A stretch of DNA of 53,082 nt from JAVBOV01 sp031550205 (GTDB taxonomy: Bacteria > Pseudomonadota > Alphaproteobacteria > RF32 > CAG-239): the NCBI GenBank assembly GCA_031550205.1, contig JAVBOV010000039.1:1-53082 (forward strand). The letters run 5' to 3'. This document shows, in pieces, positions 39,348-47,048 of this stretch (its first letter is position 1; each line of letters opens with the position of its first letter). The translations under genes were made by a program, and so were the position numbers. Below the pieces are notes generated by a model. It did no database searches. It was not told the DNA's origin and worked only from the letters and a program-made list of their open reading frames with translations.

Positions 39348-40478
39348 CTAGAACGTAAAGCGTAATCCCAAGCTTACTGTTACAGGGACAACATTTGTTG
39401 TTTTTCCTACAGCTTGTTGGTACATATCCTGAGTTATCACGCCATGATTATCAATGATGGTTTTCAGGATTTCCTGGCCTTCGGTTTTTAACCTTAAGTT
39501 ATCAACCTGCACACCTCCGAAAATGCCAAAATGTTTGGTGAAGAGGTATGATGCTTCCAAGAAACCGCCAAAGAACGGACTATGTTTCGTTGCGCTCCAA
39601 GAGAAATTTGCCGTATGCATTTCCTGCTTGGCCATCCAGAAACCGCCCAGTGCTCCGATACCAATTCTGAATTTTTCAGTGGTATAGAAATCCCAGCCGA
39701 TTTTGGCAGCTGCAAAGTTTGACCAGAAGGCTAAGCCGTCTACATCTCTTTGCATAACTCCGCCAATAATCCCGAGCCGGAAATGTTTGGTAAACATTCC
39801 GATTTCTGCAGAAGCGCCTATGCCGTGGTTGAAAGTGTATGTCACTCCAAGATGGGCATAATATTGGCAGCAGCGGCAGTCGGGGCAATCGTTGATAAAA
39901 ATCGTGTCGCGCCTGTAATCATATACCGCCTGTGCCGGTTGGTCGCAGCACTCTATGATAAAGAAGTTGTTGGTTGTATAATTGTTGCAACAATCCTTAT
40001 CTGTCTTTTTAACCTTTGGGCAATCACCGTTGGCAACCTGAACCGAGTCACAGTCTTCGGCTTTGGCAAAGACTTGTATGTCATTTGCAGAAAGCCTGTC
40101 TAAGACATCTTGTTCAATTACCTTGGCGTTTCGGGCCTTAACCAAAATTTCCGCGTCTTTTAAGGACATGGAAAAATTTTCGCACGGGTCAAACAGTTTC
40201 CATAATTGAGTGTTTTGGATGCCTTTGGGGTTAATTGCCCGGTCACGAGCAGCTAAGTTTAAAAGATCCGGAACACTTACTCCCATTTGTCTGGAAAGTT
40301 TGTTTATAAACTCGCCTTTGGAAAGGAGGACATATGATTCTGCATCGCCATTAAAGCGGTCTCTGACCACTGCCTCAACGCTTTTGTTAAGTCTGAGATA
40401 GTTGGTTTGGGCTGCGGCGGAAAATGATATCGCACAAAATGCGATAAGAGCAAATATTATTTTATGTTTATTTTTCAT
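39348..40478 (-). CDS. exported outer-membrane beta-barrel-like protein, Bacteroidota-like
   Basis: 376 residues with a signal peptide (MKNKHKIIFALIAFCAISFSAAAQ). An N-terminal helical domain (about 27-140) is followed by a Cys-rich centre (KDCCNNYTT, IIECCDQ, CPDCRCCQYY) and a C-terminal half of alternating strands (HLGVTYTFNHGIGASAEIGM) ending GLRFTF, an outer-membrane barrel terminus. The style resembles Bacteroidota proteins, and there is no Shine-Dalgarno sequence, only T/A-rich sequence, before the ATG. It probably forms an operon with the lipoprotein gene upstream. Confidence 0.65.
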   Translation of the reverse strand: MKNKHKIIFALIAFCAISFSAAAQTNYLRLNKSVEAVVRDRFNGDAESYVLLSKGEFINKLSRQMGVSVPDLLNLAARDRAINPKGIQNTQLWKLFDPCENFSMSLKDAEILVKARNAKVIEQDVLDRLSANDIQVFAKAEDCDSVQVANGDCPKVKKTDKDCCNNYTTNNFFIIECCDQPAQAVYDYRRDTIFINDCPDCRCCQYYAHLGVTYTFNHGIGASAEIGMFTKHFRLGIIGGVMQRDVDGLAFWSNFAAAKIGWDFYTTEKFRIGIGALGGFWMAKQEMHTANFSWSATKHSPFFGGFLEASYLFTKHFGIFGGVQVDNLRLKTEGQEILKTIIDNHGVITQDMYQQAVGKTTNVVPVTVSLGLRFTF

Positions 40479-40578
40479 GAATAAAAGAGGTTGTGACCTC
40501 AGTTTTTCCCAAGGTGATGGGGAATATAAGGTCTGGTTTTATAATTTTTTTTAATTCTTTAGTTGTTCTTAAAACAAT

Positions 40579-41919
40579 TTATTTTGTTTCTTGAACGAAT
40601 TTAACATTTGCGGAATGTTTCGTGCGATATGAAGGCGCTTCAGAATATCCGTAGGATATTGTCGAAGTGTTATACCGAACCTTGTAAGGTGCTTCCCAGC
40701 TTGTGTTCGAGAGAGTATTGCTAATCTCTTTGAAGATATTGTCCGGAATCAGATAGTCAAAAGATATTCCGTCTTTTTCGTATCGGAAAGTCGGCCAGGA
40801 GACATAGCTGGTAAAGGACTTTTTATTAGTACCCGTAACTATGCCGTTTCTGGTTCGACATTTGTAATTGCCGTCGCCGATATAGGTTTCGGTTCCGATG
40901 CATTCTCTTGCAAGGAATCTGGCATCAATTTTTTCGATGCTGTTTACGCTGCAAGTATAAATGCAATCACAAGAAGCTAATTCAGGATCATAAACAACCG
41001 GGAATTTGCCCAATTCGGTGGAATCCTTTCTGCCATCCGTATATAATATTACGAGATAGGCTGAAGTTTCTCCTTTGGTTTTTGTGATTGGCTCCCAATA
41101 TCTGCTAACCCAGCGGCATTTTTCTTTTGTACAATCTTCACAGACTTGAACCAAAAGATGCGCGTAGTTGACAACGTCGGTTTTGCTTGCGCATTCTCCG
41201 ATAATCTCAACCTCAAATTCAAAAGATGCATAATAGGTTTTGTAACCTGCCCTAACGGTTGGTTCTGTTGGGGTGGTTGCAATGTTATACCCTTTGAATC
41301 TGGGAACTTGCGTTACGCCGGGGAATTCAAAAACATCTCCGCCGATAACCAGATACGCTCTCGTCTTCTCAGCCCACACGCTTGAATTGAGCGTTTGAGA
41401 GAAGTTTTGCCTAAGGTTGGTGCTCTCCAGATAAGAAATTATGGTGGCGCCGTCCTGTTTTGTGAACTTCAGGTCATTAAAACATACAATGGTGTCTTTG
41501 CCCTGCAGTTCAATTGTTGCCGGATCGCTTACCACCGTTTGTTTCCTGTCTTCACCCCAAGCATATGCATGGTGTTGGAACTGGAACGTTTTTTCTTCTG
41601 CAGGATACACGTTAGGGATGTATTCCGTTCTGGCTGTGATATAAGATATCATAGTTGAACAGTCAAACCATTTTCTGATTACGGAGGTTTCCTTTTTCAC
41701 GAGAATTGTATCGCCGGGTTCGGTGATATAAATCGTGTCGCGGACTTCAACCGGAACTTCAATGTAGGTTGTGTCGTTTATCGTAATGTAAACGTTTTTC
41801 TCTACAGTGTCGGTTCGGAAGGTTTGGGTACTGGGAATGGGTTCAATATTGAACTTATCCTTGGTACATGCCGAAAAGGCAAAAACTGTGGCAATTGCCA
41901 AAAAAATAAATTTTTTCAT
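40579..41919 (-). CDS. exported lipoprotein, Bacteroidota-like
   Basis: 446 residues; lipobox FSAC at 15-18 followed by TKDKFN, typical of Bacteroidota lipoproteins. A linker rich in Thr, Val and Ile (ITINDTTYIEVPVEVRDTIYIT) leads to a beta-rich body with several Cys pairs (DCSTM, GECASK, CEDCTKEKC, CDCIYTC). It has no recognised enzyme motif. The ATG is preceded by A/T-rich sequence without a Shine-Dalgarno match. The neighbour at 39348 is 100 bases downstream. I infer recent transfer. Confidence 0.65.
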   Translation of the reverse strand: MKKFIFLAIATVFAFSACTKDKFNIEPIPSTQTFRTDTVEKNVYITINDTTYIEVPVEVRDTIYITEPGDTILVKKETSVIRKWFDCSTMISYITARTEYIPNVYPAEEKTFQFQHHAYAWGEDRKQTVVSDPATIELQGKDTIVCFNDLKFTKQDGATIISYLESTNLRQNFSQTLNSSVWAEKTRAYLVIGGDVFEFPGVTQVPRFKGYNIATTPTEPTVRAGYKTYYASFEFEVEIIGECASKTDVVNYAHLLVQVCEDCTKEKCRWVSRYWEPITKTKGETSAYLVILYTDGRKDSTELGKFPVVYDPELASCDCIYTCSVNSIEKIDARFLARECIGTETYIGDGNYKCRTRNGIVTGTNKKSFTSYVSWPTFRYEKDGISFDYLIPDNIFKEISNTLSNTSWEAPYKVRYNTSTISYGYSEAPSYRTKHSANVKFVQETK

Positions 41920-42225
41920 AAATAAATAATGTTAGTTTAATTATTGTGTTTTAGTTTTAGAAAAAAGGAATTTCACGCGGGCATTGAGCCGGTGAAATGA
42001 TATATATAGTTTGGCAGTTTTCACGAGATTATAAAGAATTTAAAAAATAAATCTTTTATCATGAACGCCTAATAATAGTTTAAGTAATACCGAAATCGGT
42101 TAAAATAATTTTTTGTCGATTTGACTATAGCATAAAAAAAACACCTTTTCAAGACGAAAACGACGAAAAGATACATTTTTTTGGCAATTTTCATAAAATT
42201 GTAACAAATGTGAGGAGTCAGCGTG
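41920..42225. other. A+T-rich intergenic region
   Basis: No gene seen. A hairpin (ATTTCAC ... GTGAAAT, about 41971-42000) lies 52 bases upstream of the Bacteroidota-like lipoprotein and would be in its leader. The rest is A+T-rich without clear repeats. Confidence 0.5.
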
Positions 42226-42921
42226 CTAACGCTTTGATTTTGTTTGATGATGGTTGGCCCAGTAGTATTTTGCGTAATCTTCTCCACAAACTTCACTTTC
42301 CAGCCCTTTCAGATCTTCGGCATCTATGGTTTTTTGCTCAATTTCTATTTCTTTATCTAAAGTTTCTCTCATTTGGATTATCATTTCTTTATATGAATCG
42401 CTAATAATTTTATAGGCTGCGTTGGCTTCAGACTGATTATAGACAAGAATGGGTTTCATTTGCCTTGAAGCCCAGAATAATCTTTCGGCGGCAACAGTTA
42501 CAAATTGTTCAAGCATTCTAACGGTGACTTGCATGTGGGCTTGTTCGTGCCTCAAGACGAATTTATGCAAACAACTTCCTTCTTCAAACTTGCTGTTCAC
42601 GTAAATTTTGGGAGATTGAATGCCGATATAAACATCTAGTTTTTTTAATGATGCACAAAAGCCATCTCCATATCGGACTGAGGCAGAGCTGTATTGATAA
42701 GCGGTGCCGGTTTTGCGTTGAGCCAACCCTAAAACGTGGCTGCCGAACATTTTTGATATTTCTTCTTCGGTTTTGGAAAAGTCATAAACCAGTTTGCCGT
42801 ATGAGGTGTAGAAGTTTATTTGCGGTTTGGGGGCGACGGAGCATCTCTTAAAATTATCGGCGGCAGAAGCGGCAGAAGGGAAGAGCAGGCAGATTGTTAA
42901 GATAAAAAAAACTTTTCTCAT
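42226..42921 (-). CDS. exported zincin-like protein with HExxH motif
   Basis: 231 residues with a signal peptide (MRKVFFILTICLLFPSAASA). HEQAH at 125-129 (FVLRHEQAHMQV) is a metallopeptidase-type zinc motif. A Glu further on (about residue 147, AAERLFWA) may be the third ligand. Four Cys. Residues 165-215 are helical. It may be a periplasmic protease of unknown specificity; loss of activity cannot be excluded. It is divergent from the small exported-protein gene at 42966. Confidence 0.65.
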   Translation of the reverse strand: MRKVFFILTICLLFPSAASAADNFKRCSVAPKPQINFYTSYGKLVYDFSKTEEEISKMFGSHVLGLAQRKTGTAYQYSSASVRYGDGFCASLKKLDVYIGIQSPKIYVNSKFEEGSCLHKFVLRHEQAHMQVTVRMLEQFVTVAAERLFWASRQMKPILVYNQSEANAAYKIISDSYKEMIIQMRETLDKEIEIEQKTIDAEDLKGLESEVCGEDYAKYYWANHHQTKSKR

Positions 42922-42965
42922 GTAGGTTAGAATATAATATGTTTTATTAATATAGAGTTTATGAG

Positions 42966-43238
42966 ATGAGAATATTTTTTGCTTGTTTGGCAGTTCTGTT
43001 TTGCTCTGAAGCTTGGGCTGAGGAAAACGCTGCGGCGCCCGAGGCTGAGAAAAAAGATATTAGAAGATTTTTGAGATATGATGTTAATGACAAGACCGCG
43101 CCTTATTACCGCAAGGTGCGCGATGAATATATTTTGGATTTGGAGCAGATTCAGAAAAACAAAGAAATGCCGCAAAATGCCGCTAAAGACAGAGATTTGG
43201 CAAGAATGAGCAAAGAAGGCGGGGTTAAGCTTTATTAA
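42966..43238 (+). CDS. small exported protein
   Basis: 90 residues with a signal peptide (MRIFFACLAVLFCSEAWA) and a charged helical remainder (EKKDIRRFLRYDVNDKTAPYYRK). No recognised family. It is divergently transcribed from the zincin-like gene across 44 bases, which must hold both promoters. Confidence 0.6.
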   Translation: MRIFFACLAVLFCSEAWAEENAAAPEAEKKDIRRFLRYDVNDKTAPYYRKVRDEYILDLEQIQKNKEMPQNAAKDRDLARMSKEGGVKLY

Positions 43239-43532
43239 GACAGAGGTTTGAGGGTCGTTTAATTAAGGGCGATTTGATTAAATCAGCATTTAAGAATTGG
43301 CATTTAGGGTAGTGTGATTACATTAGTTCCCATTTTCGAAAATCGATTTTCGAAAATGGGAACTTTTTGTTATATCAAATAGCTAAATGGAGATTAGGCT
43401 GGAAAATGATTGGAGTTCTTTTGTTAAGCAGGGTTGGTTAAGGGGCTGTGGGTGAAATATCTTGCATTTGGTTTTTTTTTGGTATAACTTGCGGGTTAAA
43501 TGAGAATTATTAATTTTTAAAAACATATAATT
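43239..43532. other. intergenic region with a 40-bp perfect palindrome
   Basis: 43325-43364 is AGTTCCCATTTTCGAAAATC followed at once by its exact reverse complement, then five T, so as RNA it could act as a terminator for the small exported-protein gene. A promoter candidate for the next gene is TTGCAT (43462-43467) with TATAAC (43483-43488), spacing 15. Confidence 0.7.
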
Positions 43533-44216
43533 ATGAGACAAATTACCAATGAAAATGCAGCAGCGTATCCTGTTCGCAGTTTTACTTTGAACTACTGTTT
43601 GGGAATTACAAGCTTTGATGGCAAGACGGTAAATATCGGCTTGTATAAGCAGCTTGTGCAATATGACAGAGAGCCGACAGTTTCTGATGCGGAGCTTTTG
43701 TTTGAAAAACCGATAGATGAACTTCCGCCACACTGGAGAGACAAGACTTTTGAGCTTGAGTTCCATTTTCATTCTTATTCTGACGGAGAGTGGAGCACCA
43801 ACTGCACTTTGCACATTATAAAAAGTATTTATGTGAAAAAAGAGCTGAGGCCGCTGTTTGATGAAAACGGCAGTTGCTATGCCTCTGATGAATATTTTTT
43901 GTATACAAAAAAGTATTTGGGAAACGAGGCCAAAAGAGAGATCAAGCTTGCTCATTATACTTTGGAAGAAAGACCGGAGGCTTTGCTTTGGGTTTTGGAC
44001 TGCCAAGGAGAGCAGAAAAATTCTGAAAGAAGGCTTGTTTCTGAAGAATTGAAGAAGAAAGTGGGGTTTGAGCGCTCTGCAGATTTGTGGGCGGTGCCGA
44101 CGTATGTTAACGACAAATATGTCGGAGTGCTCTTTAAGTATGACCGGACTTTTAATTGGAGGTCATATTTATTGCCGGAAGCAGAATTTTTGGCTTTGCC
44201 GAAGTTGGAAGATTAA
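43533..44216 (+). CDS. hypothetical protein
   Basis: 227-residue soluble protein, no signal peptide, no family recognised. Rich in aromatic and charged residues with strand-like stretches (FELEFHFHSYSDGEW, LHIIKSIYVKKELRPLF). The last 30 residues (VGVLFKYDRTFNWRSYLLPEAEF) look like a folded end. There is no Shine-Dalgarno sequence before the ATG, only A/T-rich bases, as for the Bacteroidota-like pair. A bidirectional terminator follows. Confidence 0.65.
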   Translation: MRQITNENAAAYPVRSFTLNYCLGITSFDGKTVNIGLYKQLVQYDREPTVSDAELLFEKPIDELPPHWRDKTFELEFHFHSYSDGEWSTNCTLHIIKSIYVKKELRPLFDENGSCYASDEYFLYTKKYLGNEAKREIKLAHYTLEERPEALLWVLDCQGEQKNSERRLVSEELKKKVGFERSADLWAVPTYVNDKYVGVLFKYDRTFNWRSYLLPEAEFLALPKLED

Positions 44217-44257
44217 AAAAAACGCTCTATCAGTTTGGCTGATAGGGCGTTTTTTTA
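44215..44257. terminator. bidirectional terminator between convergent genes
   Basis: AAAAAACGCTCTATCAG-tttgg-CTGATAGGGCGTTTTTTT. It overlaps the stop codon of the minus-strand gene at 44255. Confidence 0.88.
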
Positions 44258-44644
44258 TTTGCAGGATTTGGGGTAGAGCCAGTTGCCTTCCAGTTTGCGG
44301 CAGTCTTTGAGGTTGAAGTCAAAATCGCAATATTTTTCATCTAAGTTGTAGGCACTGTCATAATCCAGGCACTTTTTTGGGAACATTTTATCATATATCG
44401 GAGCGTAGCAGGCGGGTTTTTGATATTTGCATTTTTCAAATTCTGCGACTTCTTCATCGGATAGTTTTATGCAACCTTTTTTTTCATTCCAATGAAGGCA
44501 ATCTTTGCGGCATTCTTTTAAGTTGTCATCCCAAACATAGCCATCACTGGCGCAGTTGCCGACGCGGTCAAATGCGAAGTATAGGAAAGGAGCCAATAAT
44601 AGGGCTGCTATGATACAATAGATTATTAAAATTATTTTTGCCAT
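44255..44644 (-). CDS. membrane-anchored Cys-rich protein, partner of the MGGLHNPQ gene
   Basis: 129 residues from MAKIILIIYC, starting four bases after the upstream gene's stop; a longer frame would overlap it. One N-terminal membrane segment (about 3-24), then an external domain with ten Cys in roughly regular spacing (KECRKDCLHW, EKCKYQKPACYAP, KYCDFDFNLKDCRKL). It immediately follows the conserved-leader protein and may be its partner or protector; this is inference. Confidence 0.6.
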   Translation of the reverse strand: MAKIILIIYCIIAALLLAPFLYFAFDRVGNCASDGYVWDDNLKECRKDCLHWNEKKGCIKLSDEEVAEFEKCKYQKPACYAPIYDKMFPKKCLDYDSAYNLDEKYCDFDFNLKDCRKLEGNWLYPKSCK

Positions 44645-44648
44645 ATTT

Positions 44649-45089
44649 TTACCAATATTTCTTAGGGAGAGATTTGTTTTGTTCTCTGTAATCTGCGCAA
44701 GCATCTTGAGCAGATAAGCCGGAATTTAGCTTTGCTCTTCTTATACCTTCCGCATTAACAGTCAGATCATTATTCATATCTTCTATAGCGGCATTCTTGC
44801 TTAGCCCTTTATAATGCTGATTCCATTGATAGTCAAAGCCTTCTTTTAAATTACCCAAAACACGTGCTGTTGCTTCACCATATTTTCCTCTTTTTGCGGC
44901 GTTGTAATTGGCTTTACAATGGTAGTAGTCGTCGACTTTGGTATAGTTGTGGCTTTTCATTAACTTATATTCTTTGTACATATCTGAAACTGCGCCGGTG
45001 CTTTGTTGCATTGCTCCATTATTTTCTAACAGACTTTTTCGCTTTAGCGGCTCTTGTCTTGCTGGTTGCGGGTTGTGCAGTCCTCCCAT
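44649..45089 (-). CDS. conserved-leader protein 1 (MGGLHNPQ family)
   Basis: 146 residues from MGGLHNPQPARQEPLKRK; GGAAAGGAA lies upstream and the longer frame runs into the leader. Residues 1-25 are nearly the same as in the protein at 46248, as are about 90 bases upstream, while the remainder differs greatly. Two Cys (YHCKANY, DACADY) and the ending PKKYW have counterparts in the other copy. No signal peptide or known domain. A small membrane protein gene follows. Possibly a secreted or surface-targeted variable protein. Confidence 0.65.
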   Translation of the reverse strand: MGGLHNPQPARQEPLKRKSLLENNGAMQQSTGAVSDMYKEYKLMKSHNYTKVDDYYHCKANYNAAKRGKYGEATARVLGNLKEGFDYQWNQHYKGLSKNAAIEDMNNDLTVNAEGIRRAKLNSGLSAQDACADYREQNKSLPKKYW

Positions 45090-45180
45090 GTTTTTTCCTT
45101 TCCGGTTTGGTTTAAGTGAGATATATGTAACATAATACAACTAAAAAGTAAAGGATATTATTCCTATATTGTGAATAAGC
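45087..45180 (-). promoter_or_regulatory. conserved upstream region of leader-family copy 1
   Basis: Upstream sequence shared almost base for base with 46680-46770, including GGATATTATTCC, 'TTTACTTTTTAGTTGTATTATG' (a -35-like TTTACT with TATACA or TATTAT beyond) and GGAAAGG. Conservation greater than that of most of the coding region suggests a functional promoter or a recombination arm. Confidence 0.65.
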
Positions 45181-45436
45181 GGAGAATGAAAAAAAGGGCT
45201 TGCCAGTTTTAGGGATTGGCGGTAAGCTTGGCCTTGGAAAAATTGATTGTTTTTCCGGGACTTTCAAATCCCACACAAAGCGGTCTGTTATAGAGAAGGC
45301 AGATCGAAAACAAAAACGCTTCTCCTGGTCATATGACTGGGAGATGGTGTTATGTCCAGGCATTTTGCTAAAAGCATCGTGCTGTCTTTGTGCAGTTTGA
45401 AACTCCCAGTCGCTTCTAATCAAGGCGACTTTTTTA
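45181..45436 (+). ncRNA. possible non-coding RNA ending in a terminator
   Basis: No credible protein in either direction. The stretch has paired segments (CTTGCCAG/TTGGCGGTAAG; CTGGTCATATGACTGGGAG; GGGAG...CTCCC) and ends in a hairpin GTCGCTTCTAATCAAGGCGAC followed by six T (45409-45436). It could be an uncharacterised structured RNA or just repeat remnants. No family recognised. Confidence 0.3.
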
Positions 45437-45473
45437 TTTGTATTAACGAAAATAAAATAAGGGATGTTGATTG

Positions 45474-45854
45474 ATGAAGAAAATTATATTGGCGTTTTGT
45501 TTGCTTAGCGCCTGCACAAGCTTAACCAGACATGAACAAACAGAATTGCAAAAGTTGAAATCTCAGGGGATTACGGTGGATACGCCCAAAGGAGACTGGG
45601 AGAGGCCGGCCAACCCGGCGGCGGCCGGAGCTTTAAATTTGCTGCCGGGGTTTGGAAACTTTTATTTGGCCTCAGGAAACGCCGGACAGTCGGAGCATTA
45701 TCTTTATGGGTTTTTGAACCTGTTGACCTGGCCGATTTCGATTATTTGGGGAATTCCCGAGGCAGCGATTGATGCGAACAATATCAACAAAAGGGAGTTG
45801 GTATATTTTTACAATTATGACGAGGTGGGAAAAGGAGTTTTGAAGGAGAAGTAG
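45474..45854 (+). CDS. small lipoprotein
   Basis: 126 residues from MKKIILAFCLLSAC, with lipobox LSAC. An acidic/polar stretch (RHEQTELQKLKSQGITV) is followed by a hydrophobic region (GALNLLPGFGNFYLASGN, YLYGFLNLLTWPISIIWGIPEAA) and a conserved-looking INKRELVYFY end. No known function. Its last 12 codons are duplicated 120 bases downstream, on the far side of a palindromic repeat. Confidence 0.7.
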   Translation: MKKIILAFCLLSACTSLTRHEQTELQKLKSQGITVDTPKGDWERPANPAAAGALNLLPGFGNFYLASGNAGQSEHYLYGFLNLLTWPISIIWGIPEAAIDANNINKRELVYFYNYDEVGKGVLKEK

Positions 45855-45974
45855 AATTTTTGCAGAGCAAAAATCGGTCTGTGGATTCCGGATATGGCAA
45901 ATCCGGCGGGGTTTGCCTTCCGGAATGACAGGGGTGGAGACGAGGTGGGGAAGGGAGCTTTGAAGGAGAAGTAG
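45819..45974. repeat. duplicated gene end bracketing a palindromic element
   Basis: 36 bases ending the lipoprotein gene (45819-45854) recur at 45939-45974 with 3 differences, and both copies end in a TAG in the same frame. Between them sits a palindrome GATTCCGGA ... TCCGGAATGAC (about 45884-45930). Confidence 0.8.
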
Positions 45975-46000
45975 ACTTTTTGGCTTTGCCAATGATGTAG

Positions 46001-46037
46001 AAAAACGCTCCGTCAGTTAAATGGACAGAGCGTTTTT
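46001..46037. terminator. bidirectional terminator
   Basis: AAAAACGCTCCGTC-agttaaatg-GACAGAGCGTTTTT, between the plus-strand lipoprotein and minus-strand small membrane protein genes. Confidence 0.82.
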
Positions 46038-46205
46038 CTAGAATTCATATGCTCTCCACAGTTCAAAAATATAAACGAGTATGAATAGAGCTAACACGAT
46101 AGCTCCCAAAGTAAATATTATTTTGTCTGCAATAACAAAAAGTGTTTTGCATATTTTTTTTGCGGTTTGTAATATTTTACTTTTATTGATTGTTTTTTTG
46201 TTCAT
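46038..46205 (-). CDS. small membrane protein, partner of leader-family copy 2
   Basis: 55 residues from MNKKTINKSKIL; GAGGAA precedes this ATG. A basic N-terminus (KKTINKSKILQTAKKICK) is followed by one membrane segment (IIFTLGAIVLALFILVYIF). It sits downstream of the second MGGLHNPQ gene, in the same place as the Cys-rich membrane protein behind the first copy, though the two proteins do not look alike. Confidence 0.6.
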   Translation of the reverse strand: MNKKTINKSKILQTAKKICKTLFVIADKIIFTLGAIVLALFILVYIFELWRAYEF

Positions 46206-46247
46206 TTCTTCCTCGTAAAGACAATATGATATCATTAAAACGAAAAT

Positions 46248-46682
46248 TTACCAGATTTTTTTCTTTAATAAACTTTCGCAATCTGGGTTTTTGTTGAGCA
46301 AACCATATCCTGCTCCAATAACATTATTTTTCATGTCTTTTGCGCTGTCTTTTACAATGCCCCATCTTCCGTTGTATCTTTTTATCTCCTCTTCATTGCG
46401 AAGCTTATATTGAAGATCATCAACTTCTTTTGCTGCGCCAGCGGCTAAACCTATTGCAGTCATAGCCGGTCCTTCTTTGCCTGCAAGACAACTCATGTAT
46501 TGATGCTTGTTTTCATCACTTACGTTAAGTTTGGCAACTCTAGGTTTTTGATTAGCCCAGTTAGCGGTTTTTTCACCAAGGTTGTATCCGTAATTATAAA
46601 GTCCGTTATTGTTTAATAAGTTTTTTCGCTTTAGAGGCTCTGAGCCTTGTCTTGCTGATTGCGGGTTGTGTAATCCTCCCAT
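46248..46682 (-). CDS. conserved-leader protein 2 (MGGLHNPQ family)
   Basis: 144 residues from MGGLHNPQSARQGSEPLKRK. It shares with the protein at 44649 the first 25 residues, two Cys positions (YMSCLAG, PDCESL) and the LKKKIW/PKKYW end, with a strongly diverged middle. The centre has an Ala/Gly-rich stretch (TAIGLAAGAAKEVD). Same upstream region and same type of downstream neighbour as copy 1. Function unknown. Confidence 0.65.
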   Translation of the reverse strand: MGGLHNPQSARQGSEPLKRKNLLNNNGLYNYGYNLGEKTANWANQKPRVAKLNVSDENKHQYMSCLAGKEGPAMTAIGLAAGAAKEVDDLQYKLRNEEEIKRYNGRWGIVKDSAKDMKNNVIGAGYGLLNKNPDCESLLKKKIW

Positions 46683-47048
46683 GTTTTTTCCTTTCCTGTT
46701 TAAGTGAGATATGTATAACATAATACAACTAAAAAGTAAAGGATATTATTCCTATGTTGTGTATAAATAAGGGAATAGACCTGATTAAAAATCGCTGTCA
46801 TTTCGACGACGCGAACGCAGTGAGTGGAGGAGAAATCTACCTCGACGCATAAGATTTCTCCTTCATTCCCTTCGGTCAGGTCGTCGAAATGACATAAAAA
46901 AACAATTTTGAGACAGGTTATAAGTTAAAAATATGGATTATTGGGGCTGGATTCCAGATAAAATTTTACAATTTTTTGTCTCTGCTCGTTTCACTCGACA
47001 GAGAAAAATTGTAAAATTTTTCTGGAATGACGGTAAGGGGTAATGTGT
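46683..47048. repeat. gene-free stretch: conserved upstream region and repeats
   Basis: 46680-46770 is the copy-2 upstream region of the MGGLHNPQ family. About 46797-46894 is a 'GTCATTTCGACGAC...GTCGTCGAAATGAC' palindrome. 'CAATTTTGAGACAGG' at about 46903-46917 equals the right arm of the 50.8-kb hairpin. 46949-47031 is the second family D hairpin. Confidence 0.75.
46949..47031. repeat. 83-bp hairpin repeat (family D), copy 2
   Basis: Arms almost identical to 30789-30872; the loop differs ('ctgctcgtttcactcgacag' against 'ctgctccctggggtcgacag'). It lies 18 bases past the stop of the acetyltransferase gene, like copy 1 behind rnd. Confidence 0.85.

Noticed and set aside
45112..45423. A 103-codon minus-strand ORF and a 66-codon plus-strand ORF.
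   Set aside because: Neither has a ribosome-binding site or recognisable domain, and they overlap the conserved cassette upstream region.
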